Assembly: GCA_964460245.1 (NCBI GenBank)
Contig: CAYWTL010000048.1
Location: 1 to 18,653, forward strand
Direction: 5' to 3'
DNA: 18,653 bases
Source of the DNA: JAXDBM01 sp964460245
GTDB lineage: Bacteria; Desulfobacterota; Syntrophia; Syntrophales; Fen-1087
Position numbers and translations under genes: made by a program. Below the pieces are notes generated by a model, which saw nothing but the letters and a program-made list of their open reading frames with translations, did no database searches and was not told the DNA's origin. The number at the start of each line of letters is the position of its first letter. The stretch's first letter is position 1. Shown here in pieces: positions 8,591-16,379 of this stretch.

Positions 8591-8625
8591 CCGGGTGAAG
8601 GATTTTTTTCACTCGGTTTTTTTTT
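8590..8625 (+). terminator. Intrinsic terminator upstream of atpF'
   Basis: ACCGGGTGAA (8590-8599) pairs with TTCACTCGGT (8608-8617): ten pairs including one G-U, with an 8-nt loop. A run of nine T follows (8617-8625). It may end transcripts of the mre-mrd operon. It also lies downstream of the promoter-like elements at 8426-8471 and only 26 nt before the atpF' start, so it may be an attenuator. Confidence 0.75.
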
Positions 8626-8651
8626 GAACAAAGATTCTGTGAGGTAAGGCC

Positions 8652-9080
8652 GTGATCAGTCTCGATTATACCCTCCTGGTGCAGATGGTTAATTTCATTG
8701 TCCTCATGCTCATCTTGAATGTGCTGCTCTTGAAACCCATACTGAAAATCATTGAAAAGCGGAAGCAGCAGATGGATGATTCCGAATCGGAAATCAAGAG
8801 AATGAACCAGACCGTTGAGCAGAAGATGACGGAGTACGAGGAAAAAGTCCGCCTTGCGAAAGCGGAGGCCCTGGAACAGAAAAATGCCATCGTCAAGGAA
8901 GGCGCCGACGCGGCCAAGGGAATCACCGATGCCGTGCGGGGCGAGATTCCCGGGATGATGGAGCAGTTCCACACAAGGATTCGGAAAGAAGTCGAGGAGG
9001 CAAGGGCCGTTCTCCACAGCCAATCCCGGAAAATATCCCTTGAAATCGCGGAAAAAGTGCTGGGGAGGAGCATCCAATGA
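8652..9080 (+). CDS. atpF': ATP synthase F0 subunit b' (peripheral stalk)
   Basis: This is one of two b-type subunits that form the heterodimeric peripheral stalk holding F1 against the membrane a subunit. The 142-residue protein has an N-terminal membrane helix (about 5-27, LVQMVNFIVLMLILNVLLL). A long charged amphipathic helix follows (about 35-140) and ends in EIAEKVLGRSIQ, the usual delta-subunit-contact end. The start is GTG at 8652 with GAGGT at 8641-8645. It overlaps atpF by 4 nt (ATGA). The bb' arrangement is known in Deltaproteobacteria, Alphaproteobacteria and cyanobacteria. The gene opens the atp operon directly after a terminator. Confidence 0.92.
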   Translation: MISLDYTLLVQMVNFIVLMLILNVLLLKPILKIIEKRKQQMDDSESEIKRMNQTVEQKMTEYEEKVRLAKAEALEQKNAIVKEGADAAKGITDAVRGEIPGMMEQFHTRIRKEVEEARAVLHSQSRKISLEIAEKVLGRSIQ

Positions 9081-9685
9081 AAAATCGTTTTTCAGAACAT
9101 TGGCAGCGGCGGTCGTTTGCAGGCTCTTTCGCGGCTTCCCTTGCAATTGTGCTGATCCTGGTTGCGGATGCTTTTGCAGCGTCCGGCGGCGGGGAGAGTC
9201 ATGGCGGCGAATGGAAAGATTTTGCCTGGCGGATGATGAACTTTGTCATTCTCGCGGGCCTTCTTTACTGGCTGATGGCCAAAAAGATCAAGGAGTTCTT
9301 CGCCGGACGGCGGGATGAAATCAAGCTTGCCCTGGAGCAGGCGCAGGCCGCCAAGGAGGAAGCGGAGCAAAAATATAGAGAATACACCGCAAAGCTTGAG
9401 AAGGCCACGGAGGAGATCGCGGGCATTTCGGAGATGATCAAGGCGCAGGGCCTGATGGAAAAGGAACGGATCATCGAAGACGCCAAAAAAGCTGCAGAAA
9501 AAATGAAGGAAGATACGAAGGCCCGCGTCGAGCAGGAAATGAAGAAAGCAGGGAACATGCTGCGCGCCGAGGCGGTGAAGCTTTCCGTGGAGATGGCCGA
9601 AGAGCTTTTAAAGCGAAACATCAAGGCGGCAGATCACGATATCATGGTCAAAGACTATTTGGATAAGGTGGTGAGCAAACATTGA
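9077..9685 (+). CDS. atpF: ATP synthase F0 subunit b, with N-terminal signal sequence
   Basis: This is the second b-type stalk subunit, 202 residues. A basic start (MKNRFSEHWQRR) and hydrophobic stretch (about 14-30) lead to AFAA at 32-35, which resembles a signal peptidase I site. A Gly/His-rich linker follows, then the usual b-subunit membrane helix (about 48-67, WRMMNFVILAGLLYWLMA) and a long coiled stalk ending in AEELLKRNIKAADH. The extra hydrophobic N-terminus is absent from E. coli b. Its presence implies that the mature protein starts in the periplasm. The ATG overlaps the atpF' stop, and the stop overlaps the TTG start of atpH. Confidence 0.93.
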   Translation: MKNRFSEHWQRRSFAGSFAASLAIVLILVADAFAASGGGESHGGEWKDFAWRMMNFVILAGLLYWLMAKKIKEFFAGRRDEIKLALEQAQAAKEEAEQKYREYTAKLEKATEEIAGISEMIKAQGLMEKERIIEDAKKAAEKMKEDTKARVEQEMKKAGNMLRAEAVKLSVEMAEELLKRNIKAADHDIMVKDYLDKVVSKH

Positions 9686-10230
9686 TCGGTAGCAGCAATA
9701 TCGCAAAGCGTTATTCGAGGGCATTTTTCGAGATTGCCCAGGAAGAAAAGCAGTTTGAGAAATATTATGACGAACTGCAGAACTTTTCCGGGGTCGTGGA
9801 AAGCAACGAGAGCCTCAAAGAGTTTCTGGCGAATCCCATCTTTGATCAGAAGGACAAGCGGGACGTGGTGGATGCCGTGCTCCAGAAAATCGGGATGACG
9901 GGCATCACCGCCAGTTTTTTGCGCCTGCTTGCCGACAAGAGAAGGATCGGCATCCTGACGGAGATTGTGGCCTGCTACCGTGAACTCATGGACAAGGCTT
10001 TGAAAAAACAGCGTGTGCAGGTCAAGACCGCATTTCCCCTCTCTGCAGAGCTGTCGGAACGCCTGAAAACGGGATTGGCGGGGCTGACCGGGAAAGAGGT
10101 CGAAATGACCATCGAGCAGGATGCTTCCCTGCTGGCAGGCATCGTCGTCCAGGTGGGGGACACCCTTTACGATGGGAGCATCAAGACACAGTTGAGCAAC
10201 ATCAGGAATCTCTTAGGGGAGGAAATATAA
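9682..10230 (+). CDS. atpH: ATP synthase F1 subunit delta
   Basis: Delta (OSCP) caps F1 and binds the C-termini of the b subunits. The 182-residue length is normal. Family features are IAKRYSRAFFEIAQ at the N-terminus, the helical N-domain with LKEFLANPIF, LLADKRRIGILTEIVACYREL in the middle, and the C-terminal GIVVQVGDTLYDGSIKTQL. The start is TTG at 9682 within a TTGA overlap with the atpF stop. No ATG or GTG fits the conserved N-terminus better. This suggests re-initiation by ribosomes finishing atpF. Confidence 0.95.
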   Translation: MIGSSNIAKRYSRAFFEIAQEEKQFEKYYDELQNFSGVVESNESLKEFLANPIFDQKDKRDVVDAVLQKIGMTGITASFLRLLADKRRIGILTEIVACYRELMDKALKKQRVQVKTAFPLSAELSERLKTGLAGLTGKEVEMTIEQDASLLAGIVVQVGDTLYDGSIKTQLSNIRNLLGEEI

Positions 10231-10233
10231 GGC

Positions 10234-11748
10234 ATGGAGACAATCAGGGCAGAGGAAATCAGTCAGATCATATCCAAGCAGATCAAGGATTATGAGAAGA
10301 AATTGGATATCAGTGAAACCGGAACCGTCCTCTCCGTGGGAGATGGCATTGCCCGTGTTTATGGCGTTCAGAATGCCATGGCCATGGAACTTCTGGAATT
10401 TCCCGGCGGCATTCTGGGCATGGTGCTGAATCTGGAAACCGATAATGTCGGCGTGGCTGTTCTCGGCGAAGTGACGCACATCAAGGAAGGCGACATCGTC
10501 AAGCGGACGGGAAAGATCGCACAGGTTCCCGTGGGGGAGGCGGTTCTGGGCCGTGTCATCGACGCGACCGGCGCTCCCATCGACGGAAAGGGTCCGATCG
10601 AGACCACGGAGTTCCGAAGAATCGAGATGGTGGCCCCCGGCGTGATCCAGCGTCAGCCGGTTAACGAGCCCATGTACACAGGGCTGAAAGCGATTGATGC
10701 CATGACCCCCATCGGCAGGGGTCAGCGCGAGCTGGTCATCGGCGACCGGCAGATCGGTAAAACGGCCATTTGCGTGGATGCGATCATCCGCCAGAAGGAT
10801 ACGGGCGTGAAATGCATCTATGTGGCCATCGGCCAGAAGAAATCGACCGTGGCCCAGGTGGTGGAGAACCTGCGGAAGCACGATGCCCTTTCCTACACCT
10901 GCATCGTCGCCGCCTGCGCCAGCGATCCGGCCACCCTCCAGTACGTTTCGGCCTATGCGGGGTGCAGCATCGGCGAGTATTTCCGCGACCGGAGTCAGGA
11001 CGCCCTGATCATTTACGACGATCTTTCCAAACAGGCGGTGGCGTACCGGCAGATTTCCCTGCTGCTCCGGCGGCCGCCGGGACGCGAAGCCTACCCGGGC
11101 GACATTTTCTACAACCACTCCCGGCTGCTGGAGCGGGCTGCCCGCGTCAGCAAGGAGCTGGGCAGCGGGTCCCTGACGGCGCTTCCGATCATCGAGACGC
11201 AGGCGGGCGACGTATCCGCCTACATTCCCACGAACGTGATTTCCATTACGGACGGTCAGGTTTACCTGGAACCGAGCCTTTTCTTCTCCGGCATCCGACC
11301 GGCCATCAACGTCGGTCTTTCCGTGTCCCGCGTCGGCGGAGCCGCACAGGTCAAAGCGATGAAGCAGGTGGCCGGAACCCTGAAACTGGATCTGGCCCAA
11401 TACCGCGAACTGGCGGCCTTTGCCCAGTTCGGCAGTGATCTGGACAAAGCTACGCAGGCCCAACTGGACCGCGGCGTGCGCCTTGTGGAAATCCTGAAAC
11501 AGCCCCAGTTTCAGCCGATGTCGCTGGGAGAGCAGGTGGCCATCCTCTTTGCCGGGACCAGAGGATTCCTGGACAAGTATCCCGTCGACAAGCTGAACAA
11601 CTACGAGCCTCAGCTCCTGAATTTCCTGAAGTCAAAGTATTCGGAGATCATGAAGGAAATCGATGAACAGAAGATCATCAGCCCGGAGCTCGAGAAAAAG
11701 ATGAAGGAAGTTTTAACCGAATTCGATTCTGTCTATGTTGCCGAGTAG
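10234..11748 (+). CDS. atpA: ATP synthase F1 subunit alpha
   Basis: Alpha is the non-catalytic nucleotide-binding subunit of the alpha3-beta3 hexamer, on the cytoplasmic side of the membrane. The 504-residue length is standard. The protein has the N-terminal beta-barrel (about 25-95) and the P-loop GDRQIGKT at 170-177. It then has YVAIGQKKSTVAQV, the DALIIYDDLSKQAVAYRQ Walker B region, RRPPGREAYPGD, and the SVSRVGGAAQ segment bearing the arginine that reaches the catalytic site. The P-loop has Ile where many alphas have Thr (GDRQTGKT). The start ATG at 10234 is preceded by AGGGGAGG at 10215-10222. It follows atpH by 3 nt. Confidence 0.98.
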   Translation: METIRAEEISQIISKQIKDYEKKLDISETGTVLSVGDGIARVYGVQNAMAMELLEFPGGILGMVLNLETDNVGVAVLGEVTHIKEGDIVKRTGKIAQVPVGEAVLGRVIDATGAPIDGKGPIETTEFRRIEMVAPGVIQRQPVNEPMYTGLKAIDAMTPIGRGQRELVIGDRQIGKTAICVDAIIRQKDTGVKCIYVAIGQKKSTVAQVVENLRKHDALSYTCIVAACASDPATLQYVSAYAGCSIGEYFRDRSQDALIIYDDLSKQAVAYRQISLLLRRPPGREAYPGDIFYNHSRLLERAARVSKELGSGSLTALPIIETQAGDVSAYIPTNVISITDGQVYLEPSLFFSGIRPAINVGLSVSRVGGAAQVKAMKQVAGTLKLDLAQYRELAAFAQFGSDLDKATQAQLDRGVRLVEILKQPQFQPMSLGEQVAILFAGTRGFLDKYPVDKLNNYEPQLLNFLKSKYSEIMKEIDEQKIISPELEKKMKEVLTEFDSVYVAE

Positions 11749-11800
11749 AAAAGGTCGTTCCGGCGGACAGCACATCATCAAGTAAAGGGAGCAAATTTTA

Positions 11801-12676
11801 ATGGCCGCGCTAAAGGACATTAAAAGAAAGATCACAGCGGTTTCAAAAACCAAGCAGATCACCAAAGCCATGAATATGGTGGCGGCATCCAAGTTCAAGT
11901 TCGCCCAGACGCGGATGGAAAATTTCCGACCCTATGCCGTGAAGTTCATGGACGTCCTGAACAGCCTCGCCTTGCGCGTCTCGCCCGAATCGCATCCGCT
12001 TTTGGCCGTCCGGGAGCCGAAGAAGATCCGGGTCATCTGCATGACTTCCGATCGGGGGCTTTGCGGCGGTTTCAACACCAACCTGATCAAGGCCACGGAA
12101 AGATTCATGGCGGCGAAGGCCAAGGAAGGCAAAGAGGTCGCTCTGATTCCGGTGGGACGAAAGGGGCGGGATTATTTCAGGAAGAAAGCAACCATCATGA
12201 ACGAGCGAACCGATGTTTTCGGAAAGTTCGACATATCGCTCGCCGTCCAGATTGCGAAGGATATCATCTCTCCTTTTATCAAAGAAGAATATGACGAGCT
12301 GTATCTCGTTTACAACGAGTTCAGAAATGTTTCCATGCAAAGACCGGCTGTGGTCCGCCTTTTTCCCTTGCCGTCCATCGGACAGGATGAGGAAGTGGAT
12401 CCGGAAAAGCGGGTGGACTATATCTATGAGCCCTCCGACGAAGTCCTGCTGGACCAGCTCCTGCCTATGTATGTGCGCGTGCTGATTTTCAGGGCGCTGG
12501 TGGAGACATCAGCCGGTGAAAACGGCGCCCGCATGGCCGCCATGGACAATGCCACCCGGAATTGCGAAGAGATGATCGGCTCGCTGACATTGAAATACAA
12601 CAAGGCCAGACAGTCTGCAATTACGGCGGAACTGATGGATATCGTCGGCGGAACCGAGGCGCTGGCAAAAGGTTGA
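11801..12676 (+). CDS. atpG: ATP synthase F1 subunit gamma
   Basis: Gamma is the central rotor shaft that couples c-ring rotation to catalysis. The 291-residue length is normal. The N-terminal helix (LKDIKRKITAVSKTKQITKAMNMVAASKF, residues 4-32) is diagnostic. The Rossmann-like middle contains MTSDRGLCGGFNTNL. The C-terminal helix carries MAAMDNATRNCEEMIGSL and NKARQSAITAELMDIVGG. The ATG at 11801 has AAAGGGA at 11785-11791. It is 52 nt after atpA and 57 nt before the atpD start. Confidence 0.98.
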   Translation: MAALKDIKRKITAVSKTKQITKAMNMVAASKFKFAQTRMENFRPYAVKFMDVLNSLALRVSPESHPLLAVREPKKIRVICMTSDRGLCGGFNTNLIKATERFMAAKAKEGKEVALIPVGRKGRDYFRKKATIMNERTDVFGKFDISLAVQIAKDIISPFIKEEYDELYLVYNEFRNVSMQRPAVVRLFPLPSIGQDEEVDPEKRVDYIYEPSDEVLLDQLLPMYVRVLIFRALVETSAGENGARMAAMDNATRNCEEMIGSLTLKYNKARQSAITAELMDIVGGTEALAKG

Positions 12677-12733
12677 ACCACGGGAAGGCGAGAAACGAAC
12701 AAAATACTCAAAGCATAGTTGAAGGAGACGGGT

Positions 12734-14156
12734 ATGAATATAGGCACGATAGTACAGGTCATCGGACCGGTCGTTGACGTGGCGTTTGAGGAGGGCAAGC
12801 TCCCCAATATCCTGAACGCAATCACCATCACCAACCCGGCGATCAACGATCAGCCGGACAACCTCGTTGTCGAAGTGGCCCAGCACCTGGGGGACAATGT
12901 CGTCCGATGCATCGCCATGGACATTACCGATGGCTTGGTCCGGGGGATGGAGGCCAAGGATATCGGAACTCCCATCATGGTGCCGGTCGGCCAGGAATGC
13001 CTGGGACGGATTGTGAATGTGGTCGGAAGACCGGTGGATGGGCTCGGTCCGATCAATGCAAAGAACCACATGCCGATTCACCGAGAGGCGCCGACCTTCC
13101 TGGAGCAGGACACCTCCGTGCACGTTCTGGAGACGGGCGTTAAGGTGATCGACCTGTTGGTTCCGTTTCCCAGAGGAGGCAAGATGGGCATGTTCGGCGG
13201 CGCCGGCGTGGGCAAGACCGTCGTCATGATGGAGATGATTCACAACATCGCCATGCACCACGGCGGCATCTCTGTCTTTGCCGGTGTGGGCGAGAGAACG
13301 CGCGAGGGAAACGATCTTTATCGTGAAATGCTGGAATCGGGCGTTATCAAGCAGNNNNNNNNNNAAGCAGGCGGCGCTGATTTACGGGCAGATGACGGAG
13401 CCTCCCGGGGCGAGGGCGCGCGTTTCCCTTACCGCGCTGGCCGCTGCGGAATACTTCAGGGATGTGGAAGGCCAGGATGTGCTTCTCTTTGTGGACAACA
13501 TCTTCCGGTTTACCCAGGCGGGATCGGAAGTATCGGCCCTTCTCGGCCGGATGCCCTCCGCGGTCGGTTACCAGCCGACGCTTGCCACGGACCTGGGTGA
13601 GCTTCAGGAACGCATCACATCCACCAACAAGGGATCCATCACCGCCGTTCAGTGTGTGTACGTGCCCGCCGACGACTTGACCGACCCCGCCCCGGCAACG
13701 ACCTTTGCCCATTTGGACGGCACCGTCGTTCTCTCGCGGCCTATTGCCGAGCTGGGCATCTATCCCGCAGTGGACCCGCTGGATTCAACATCCAGAATTC
13801 TGGATCCGAACGTGCTCGGTGTTGAACATTATCAGGTGGCGCGTCAGGTCCAGGTGACGTTGCAGAAATACAAGGATCTTCAGGATATCATCGCCATCCT
13901 GGGCATGGATGAGCTTTCCGAAGAAGACAAGCTTACGGTCAGCCGGGCCAGAAAGGTGCAGCGCTTCCTTTCTCAGCCTTTCTTCGTCGCCGCGCAGTTT
14001 ACCGGGACGGAAGGCAAATTCGTGTCCGTTCCCGACACCGTCCGGGGCTTCAAAGAGATTCTGGAGGGCAAGCACGACGATCTGCCCGAGCAGGCGTTTT
14101 ACATGGTGGGCGGAATCGAGGAAGTGATTGAAAAAGCCAAGAAGCTTTCAGAGTAA
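12734..14156 (+). CDS. atpD: ATP synthase F1 subunit beta, interrupted by assembly gap
   Basis: Beta is the catalytic subunit. ATG at 12734 has AAGGAG at 12722-12727 and fits the family start MNIGTIVQVIGPVVDV. A TTG at 12719 is in frame but overlaps that site and adds five unconserved residues. Signatures are P-loop GGAGVGKT (155-162), GERTREGND with the catalytic glutamate, LLFVDNIFRFTQAGSEVSALLGR, and GYQPTLATDLGELQERI. Ten N (13355-13364) shift the apparent frame. AAGCAG occurs at both edges (13349-13354 and 13365-13370). Collapsing the N and one copy (16 nt) gives GVIKQAALIYGQM, in frame and at the expected spacing for the family. The repaired protein would be 468 residues, a normal length. 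The gene is almost certainly intact in the organism. Confidence 0.96.
13355..13364. other. Scaffold gap (10 N) inside atpD
   Basis: Ten N join two contigs. The left contig ends in AAGCAG and the right contig begins with AAGCAG, so the real ends probably overlap by 6 bp and no sequence is missing. The number of N is a placeholder, not a measured length. Confidence 0.95.
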
Positions 14157-14174
14157 GCGGGCCGGAGGATCATC

Positions 14175-14588
14175 ATGGCTGACGAATTGATGCTGGAGAT
14201 AGTCACACCTGAAAAGATGGCCTTCAGCGGTAACGTGGAAGAGGTAACCGTACCTGGAAGCGAGGGGGAATTCGGCGTGCTGAGGGGTCACGCTTCTCTG
14301 TTGAGCAGTGTCGATGTGGGCGAACTCAATTTCACCAAAGAGGGAAAGAAAACCTATTACGCGGTCAGCACCGGTTATGCGGAAGTGACTTCAAGCAAGG
14401 TGACGATCCTGGTTGAGACCGCCGAGCGGTCGGACATGATCGACAAGGACCGGGCGAAACGGGCGAAGGAAATCGCGGAGGCCAAGCTGGCGAAGATCTC
14501 GAAGGAAGATGCCGAATATGACGCTGCCAAAGCGGCGGTGGTCAAGGCCGCGACGCGGTTGAATGTAGCGGAGAAGGCAGGCCCGTAG
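14175..14588 (+). CDS. atpC: ATP synthase F1 subunit epsilon
   Basis: Epsilon joins gamma to the c-ring and can inhibit ATP hydrolysis. The 137-residue protein has the N-terminal beta sandwich, with LEIVTPEKMAFSG, VTVPGSEGEFGVLRGHASLLS and YYAVSTGYAEV. A C-terminal helical hairpin follows (about 88-130, DKDRAKRAKEIAEAKLAK...). ATG at 14175 has GGAGG at 14164-14168. It is the last gene of the operon and is followed by a hairpin terminator. The a and c subunit genes (atpB, atpE) are not in the window. Confidence 0.97.
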   Translation: MADELMLEIVTPEKMAFSGNVEEVTVPGSEGEFGVLRGHASLLSSVDVGELNFTKEGKKTYYAVSTGYAEVTSSKVTILVETAERSDMIDKDRAKRAKEIAEAKLAKISKEDAEYDAAKAAVVKAATRLNVAEKAGP

Positions 14589-14618
14589 CGGTCCGCACGT
14601 CTCGAAAAACGGCACATC

Positions 14619-14663
14619 AAGCCAGGCAGCACAGGGGTTTACCCGGTGCTGGCCTGGCTTTTT
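14619..14663. terminator. Terminator after atpC, possibly bidirectional with greA
   Basis: AAGCCAGGCAGCAC (14619-14632) pairs with GTGCTGGCCTGGCTT (14646-14660), with one bulged base. The loop itself contains GGG/CCC pairing. TTTTT (14659-14663) follows on the plus strand. An AAAAA run at 14605-14609 could serve as a more distant T-tract for greA transcripts on the minus strand. The plus-strand assignment is firm; the minus-strand role is tentative. Confidence 0.85.
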
Positions 14664-14705
14664 CGTTCCCCGGTCTGTGTCCGGACATGACTGGCCGGGA
14701 CGAGA

Positions 14706-15191
14706 TTACGGCATTTCCCGAAAAGAGATGTTGACGATTTCAAACTCGCGGATGCCACCGGGCGTTTTGACCGAAACCTCGTCGCCCATGCACTTCCCGA
14801 TCAATGCCTTGCCGATGGGCGACGTGACGGATATCATGTTCTGGTTGATATCCGACTCAAAAGGGCCTACGAGGTGATATTGAATGGACTTTCCGTTGCT
14901 GATGTCCGCAATGGTGACGGTGGACCCGAACACGGCTTTGTCGCTGTTCAGGTCCTTCACTTCAATGATCTGAGAAAGGGCCAGGTTGTTTTCGAGCTCT
15001 TGCATTTTGCCGTGTATAAACGCCTGCCTCTCCTTGGCGGCCGCATACTCGGCATTTTCCGTAATGTCCCCGTGCGCCCTTGCCGCCTCGATATCTCGAA
15101 TATTTTCCGGCAGGACGACCGTCTTGAGATGCTCCAGGTCCTTTTTTAGTTTTTCGAAACCATTCTTCGTAATGGGCATTTTTTTCATCAT
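14706..15191 (-). CDS. greA: Transcription elongation factor GreA
   Basis: GreA enters the RNA polymerase secondary channel and stimulates cleavage of backtracked RNA. The 161 residues show the N-terminal coiled coil (about 10-78) with the tip ARAHGDITENAEYAAAKE. The acidic Asp and Glu there (about 42 and 45) act at the polymerase active site. The C-terminal FKBP-like domain follows, with FGSTVTIAD, YHLVGPFESD and SPIGKALIGKCMGDEVSVKTPGG. Starts at 15191, 15188 or 15179 are possible. The family N-terminus usually begins near MPITKNGFEKL (15179), but no ribosome site lies directly before it, so 15191 is kept. The gene converges with atpC and diverges from moaA. Confidence 0.96.
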   Translation of the reverse strand: MMKKMPITKNGFEKLKKDLEHLKTVVLPENIRDIEAARAHGDITENAEYAAAKERQAFIHGKMQELENNLALSQIIEVKDLNSDKAVFGSTVTIADISNGKSIQYHLVGPFESDINQNMISVTSPIGKALIGKCMGDEVSVKTPGGIREFEIVNISFREMP

Positions 15192-15235
15192 GTCTACCGC
15201 GATTCCTGAGACGTTGAATTTGAAGCAGGGAACAC

Positions 15236-15264
15236 CCCTTAATAGAGAAACGACCCCCTGTCAA
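15236..15264 (-). promoter_or_regulatory. Probable greA promoter
   Basis: On the minus strand a perfect -35 TTGACA (15264-15259) is followed after 17 bp by TAAGGG (15241-15236), a weak -10. The leader to the first greA start would be about 40 nt. The poor -10 may mean a different start point or dependence on an activator. Confidence 0.45.
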
Positions 15265-15360
15265 GGAAGAATTCGCGGTTTATTCGTCGTAACTTGTATC
15301 GCCTTATTAAGTATGATAGATATAAAGATCATCAAAAATCAGATTGCCGCTTCATGGATA

Positions 15361-15382
15361 GACCGGGCGGAGACCGGGCGGA
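15361..15382 (+). repeat. 11-bp tandem duplication before moaA start
   Basis: GACCGGGCGGA occurs twice head to tail (15361-15371 and 15372-15382), ending one base before the moaA ATG at 15384. The second copy supplies the purine-rich GGGCGGA that would act as ribosome site. Confidence 0.8.
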
Positions 15383-15383
15383 A

Positions 15384-16376
15384 ATGATCGATCAGCACAA
15401 CCGGAACATCAATTACCTGCGAATATCGGTGACGGACCGGTGCAATCTGCGATGCCTGTACTGCATGCCCAAGGAAGGTCTCTCCCTGATCGGTCATGAC
15501 GACATCCTGAGATATGAGGAAATTCTGAGGGTCACCCGGGTGGCCGTCAAGATGGGGATTTCCAAAGTACGGATAACCGGAGGCGAGCCCCTGGTCCGGC
15601 GGGGGATCGTGGAATTTATTGCCAGGCTCAAAGCGATCGAGGGGCTGAACGATGTCAGCCTGACCACGAACGGAATTCGCCTGGGGGAATTTGCGGAGAG
15701 GATTTACCAGGCCGGGATGACCCGAATCAACGTCAGCCTCGATTCCCTGAATCCCCAAAAGTACGCGGAGATCACGCGAGGGGGAAACCTGGAGGCCGTT
15801 TTAAGAGGGATCGACAGCGCTTACCGGGCCGGTTTTTCACCGATCAAAATCAATACCGTTGCCATCAAAGGGGCGAATGACGATGAGATTCTCGACTTTG
15901 CCAACCTGACCCTCGATAAACCGTTCCAGGTCCGGTTTATCGAATTGATGCCGATGGGCAGCGCCGGTCCGGAACAGGGCCGTCATTATCTTTCCAATGA
16001 CCTGGTGATGGAGAAGATCAACCGCCTCTATCGCCTGGAACCCATAAACGGTCGGAGCGCAGATTCGGACGGGCCGGCAAGGCGATACCGGATTTCGGGG
16101 GGAACGGGCGAGATCGGGTTTATCAGCCCGGTCAGCCAACACTTCTGCCATCACTGCAACCGGCTTCGGCTTACGGCCGACGGACATCTGCGGGCCTGTC
16201 TGCTTCTCGATGATGAAGTGGATCTGAAAGGCCCGTTGCGCGCGAACTGCGGCGATGACGTTCTGGAGGGGCTCATTGAAAAGACCATCCTGGAAAAGCC
16301 GAAAGGGCATGCGCCGCTTTTGAATGATCGGCACCTCCGGAAATGCGTGAAGGAAATGTCCGCCATCGGGGGATAG
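15384..16376 (+). CDS. moaA: GTP 3',8-cyclase MoaA (molybdenum cofactor synthesis)
   Basis: MoaA is a radical SAM enzyme that rearranges GTP to 3',8-cyclo-dihydro-GTP, the first step of molybdenum cofactor synthesis. With the start at 15384 it has 330 residues. The SAM cluster motif CNLRCLYC has cysteines at 20, 24 and 27. KVRITGGEPLVRR follows. The second cluster that binds GTP is C255-x2-C258-x13-C272 (CHHCNRLRLTADGHLRAC). The C-terminus ends in GG, which the family needs for activity. ATG 15354 and TTG 15294 are also in frame, but they add residues before the conserved start (NRNINYLRISVTDRC). The methyltransferase gene begins 3 nt after the stop, so the two are probably cotranscribed. No other moa or moe genes are in the window. 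Confidence 0.95.
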   Translation: MIDQHNRNINYLRISVTDRCNLRCLYCMPKEGLSLIGHDDILRYEEILRVTRVAVKMGISKVRITGGEPLVRRGIVEFIARLKAIEGLNDVSLTTNGIRLGEFAERIYQAGMTRINVSLDSLNPQKYAEITRGGNLEAVLRGIDSAYRAGFSPIKINTVAIKGANDDEILDFANLTLDKPFQVRFIELMPMGSAGPEQGRHYLSNDLVMEKINRLYRLEPINGRSADSDGPARRYRISGGTGEIGFISPVSQHFCHHCNRLRLTADGHLRACLLLDDEVDLKGPLRANCGDDVLEGLIEKTILEKPKGHAPLLNDRHLRKCVKEMSAIGG

Positions 16377-16379
16377 CCA

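Noticed and set aside
10213..11463. 416-codon open frame on the minus strand opposite atpA
   Set aside because: It is antisense to a highly conserved gene, has no recognisable protein features, and is explained by GC-rich codon bias.
12719..13600. atpD as two overlapping genes or a frameshifted pseudogene
   Set aside because: The break coincides with the ten N and the duplicated AAGCAG, so it is an assembly artefact.
15289..15317. moaA promoter with TATGAT at 15312-15317
   Set aside because: The -10 is good, but the sequence 17 bp upstream (GTAACT) does not resemble a -35 and no extended -10 is present.
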